Origin: Cytophagales bacterium
GTDB taxonomy: Bacteria > Bacteroidota > Bacteroidia > Cytophagales > Cytophagaceae
Direction of reading: 5' to 3'
Length of the DNA: 5,961 bases
Assembly (NCBI GenBank): GCA_025360235.1
Contig: JANYCO010000602.1
Coordinates: forward strand, 1 to 5,961
The notes under the pieces were generated by a model. It made no database searches. It worked only from the letters and a program-made list of their open reading frames with translations, and had not been told where the DNA came from. This document shows positions 5,873 through 5,961 of this stretch, in pieces. Each line of letters starts with the position of its first letter. Position 1 is the stretch's first letter. A program made the position numbers and the translations under genes.

Positions 5873-5961
5873 ATGGAGAAGATAATAGCTCAAAAGCGAA
5901 TACAAGAACTTGCCGAAAAGATAAATTTTTACAATCAGGAATACTATCAGCATAGTAGATC
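5873..5961 (+). CDS. ligA: NAD+-dependent DNA ligase LigA, N-terminal fragment
   Basis: The first 29 codons are present and the gene leaves the window at the right edge. LigA seals single-strand nicks in duplex DNA using NAD+ during replication and repair in the cytoplasm. The visible part is the start of adenylation subdomain Ia: a short lead, then RIQELAEKINFYNQEYYQHS. This matches the family pattern of a helix ending in a Tyr-Tyr pair (here residues 24-25) shortly before the ISD-x-x-(Y/F)-D motif, which is not yet reached. By alignment from memory, Tyr25 corresponds to E. coli Tyr22, which takes part in NAD+ recognition. The ATG is the first in frame, as a TAA lies directly before it at 5870-5872. 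There is no Shine-Dalgarno sequence. The gene starts 43 bases after the large gene on the same strand. The identification rests on about 25 residues. Confidence 0.87.
   Translation, partial: MEKIIAQKRIQELAEKINFYNQEYYQHSR

Overview
The window looks like chromosomal DNA from a Bacteroidota bacterium, probably of the Cytophaga/Flavobacterium kind. Three things point there: a type IX secretion (T9SS) C-terminal sorting domain of the Por secretion-system type, Ig-like modules of the CHU_C-associated type, and AT-rich spacers with weak ribosome-binding sites. Genus and species cannot be read from this much sequence.

Layout: positions 1-384 form an AT-rich leader with no gene I can support. It holds two perfect inverted repeats (52-69 and 253-278). 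Positions 385-5829 are one intact gene for an 1814-residue secreted protein. Positions 5830-5872 are a short spacer with a possible promoter -7 element. Positions 5873-5961 are the first 29 codons of ligA, the NAD+-dependent DNA ligase, which runs off the right edge.

The large protein is a cell-surface or secreted modular stalk. In order it has a Sec signal peptide (residues 1-25), a divergent cysteine-containing N-terminal domain (26-119), one Ig/PKD-like module (121-204), three tandem copies of a two-module A-B unit (205-688), a fourth lone B module (689-769), two copies of a four-module C-C-D-D block (770-1109 and 1110-1450), three non-repeated Ig-like modules (1451-1705), a short acidic linker and a type A T9SS sorting domain (about 1733-1814). 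No catalytic domain is visible, so adhesin or structural surface protein is the best reading. The ligand is unknown.

The two genes have no obvious functional link: one is a lineage-variable surface protein, the other a replication and repair housekeeping enzyme. I do not see a new multi-gene system here. The points worth attention are inside the large protein: two different higher-order repeat architectures, a 754-residue stretch without lysine, a regular cysteine layout, O-glycosylation-type sequons confined to the C-terminal third, and a distinct N-terminal domain that should lie farthest from the cell.
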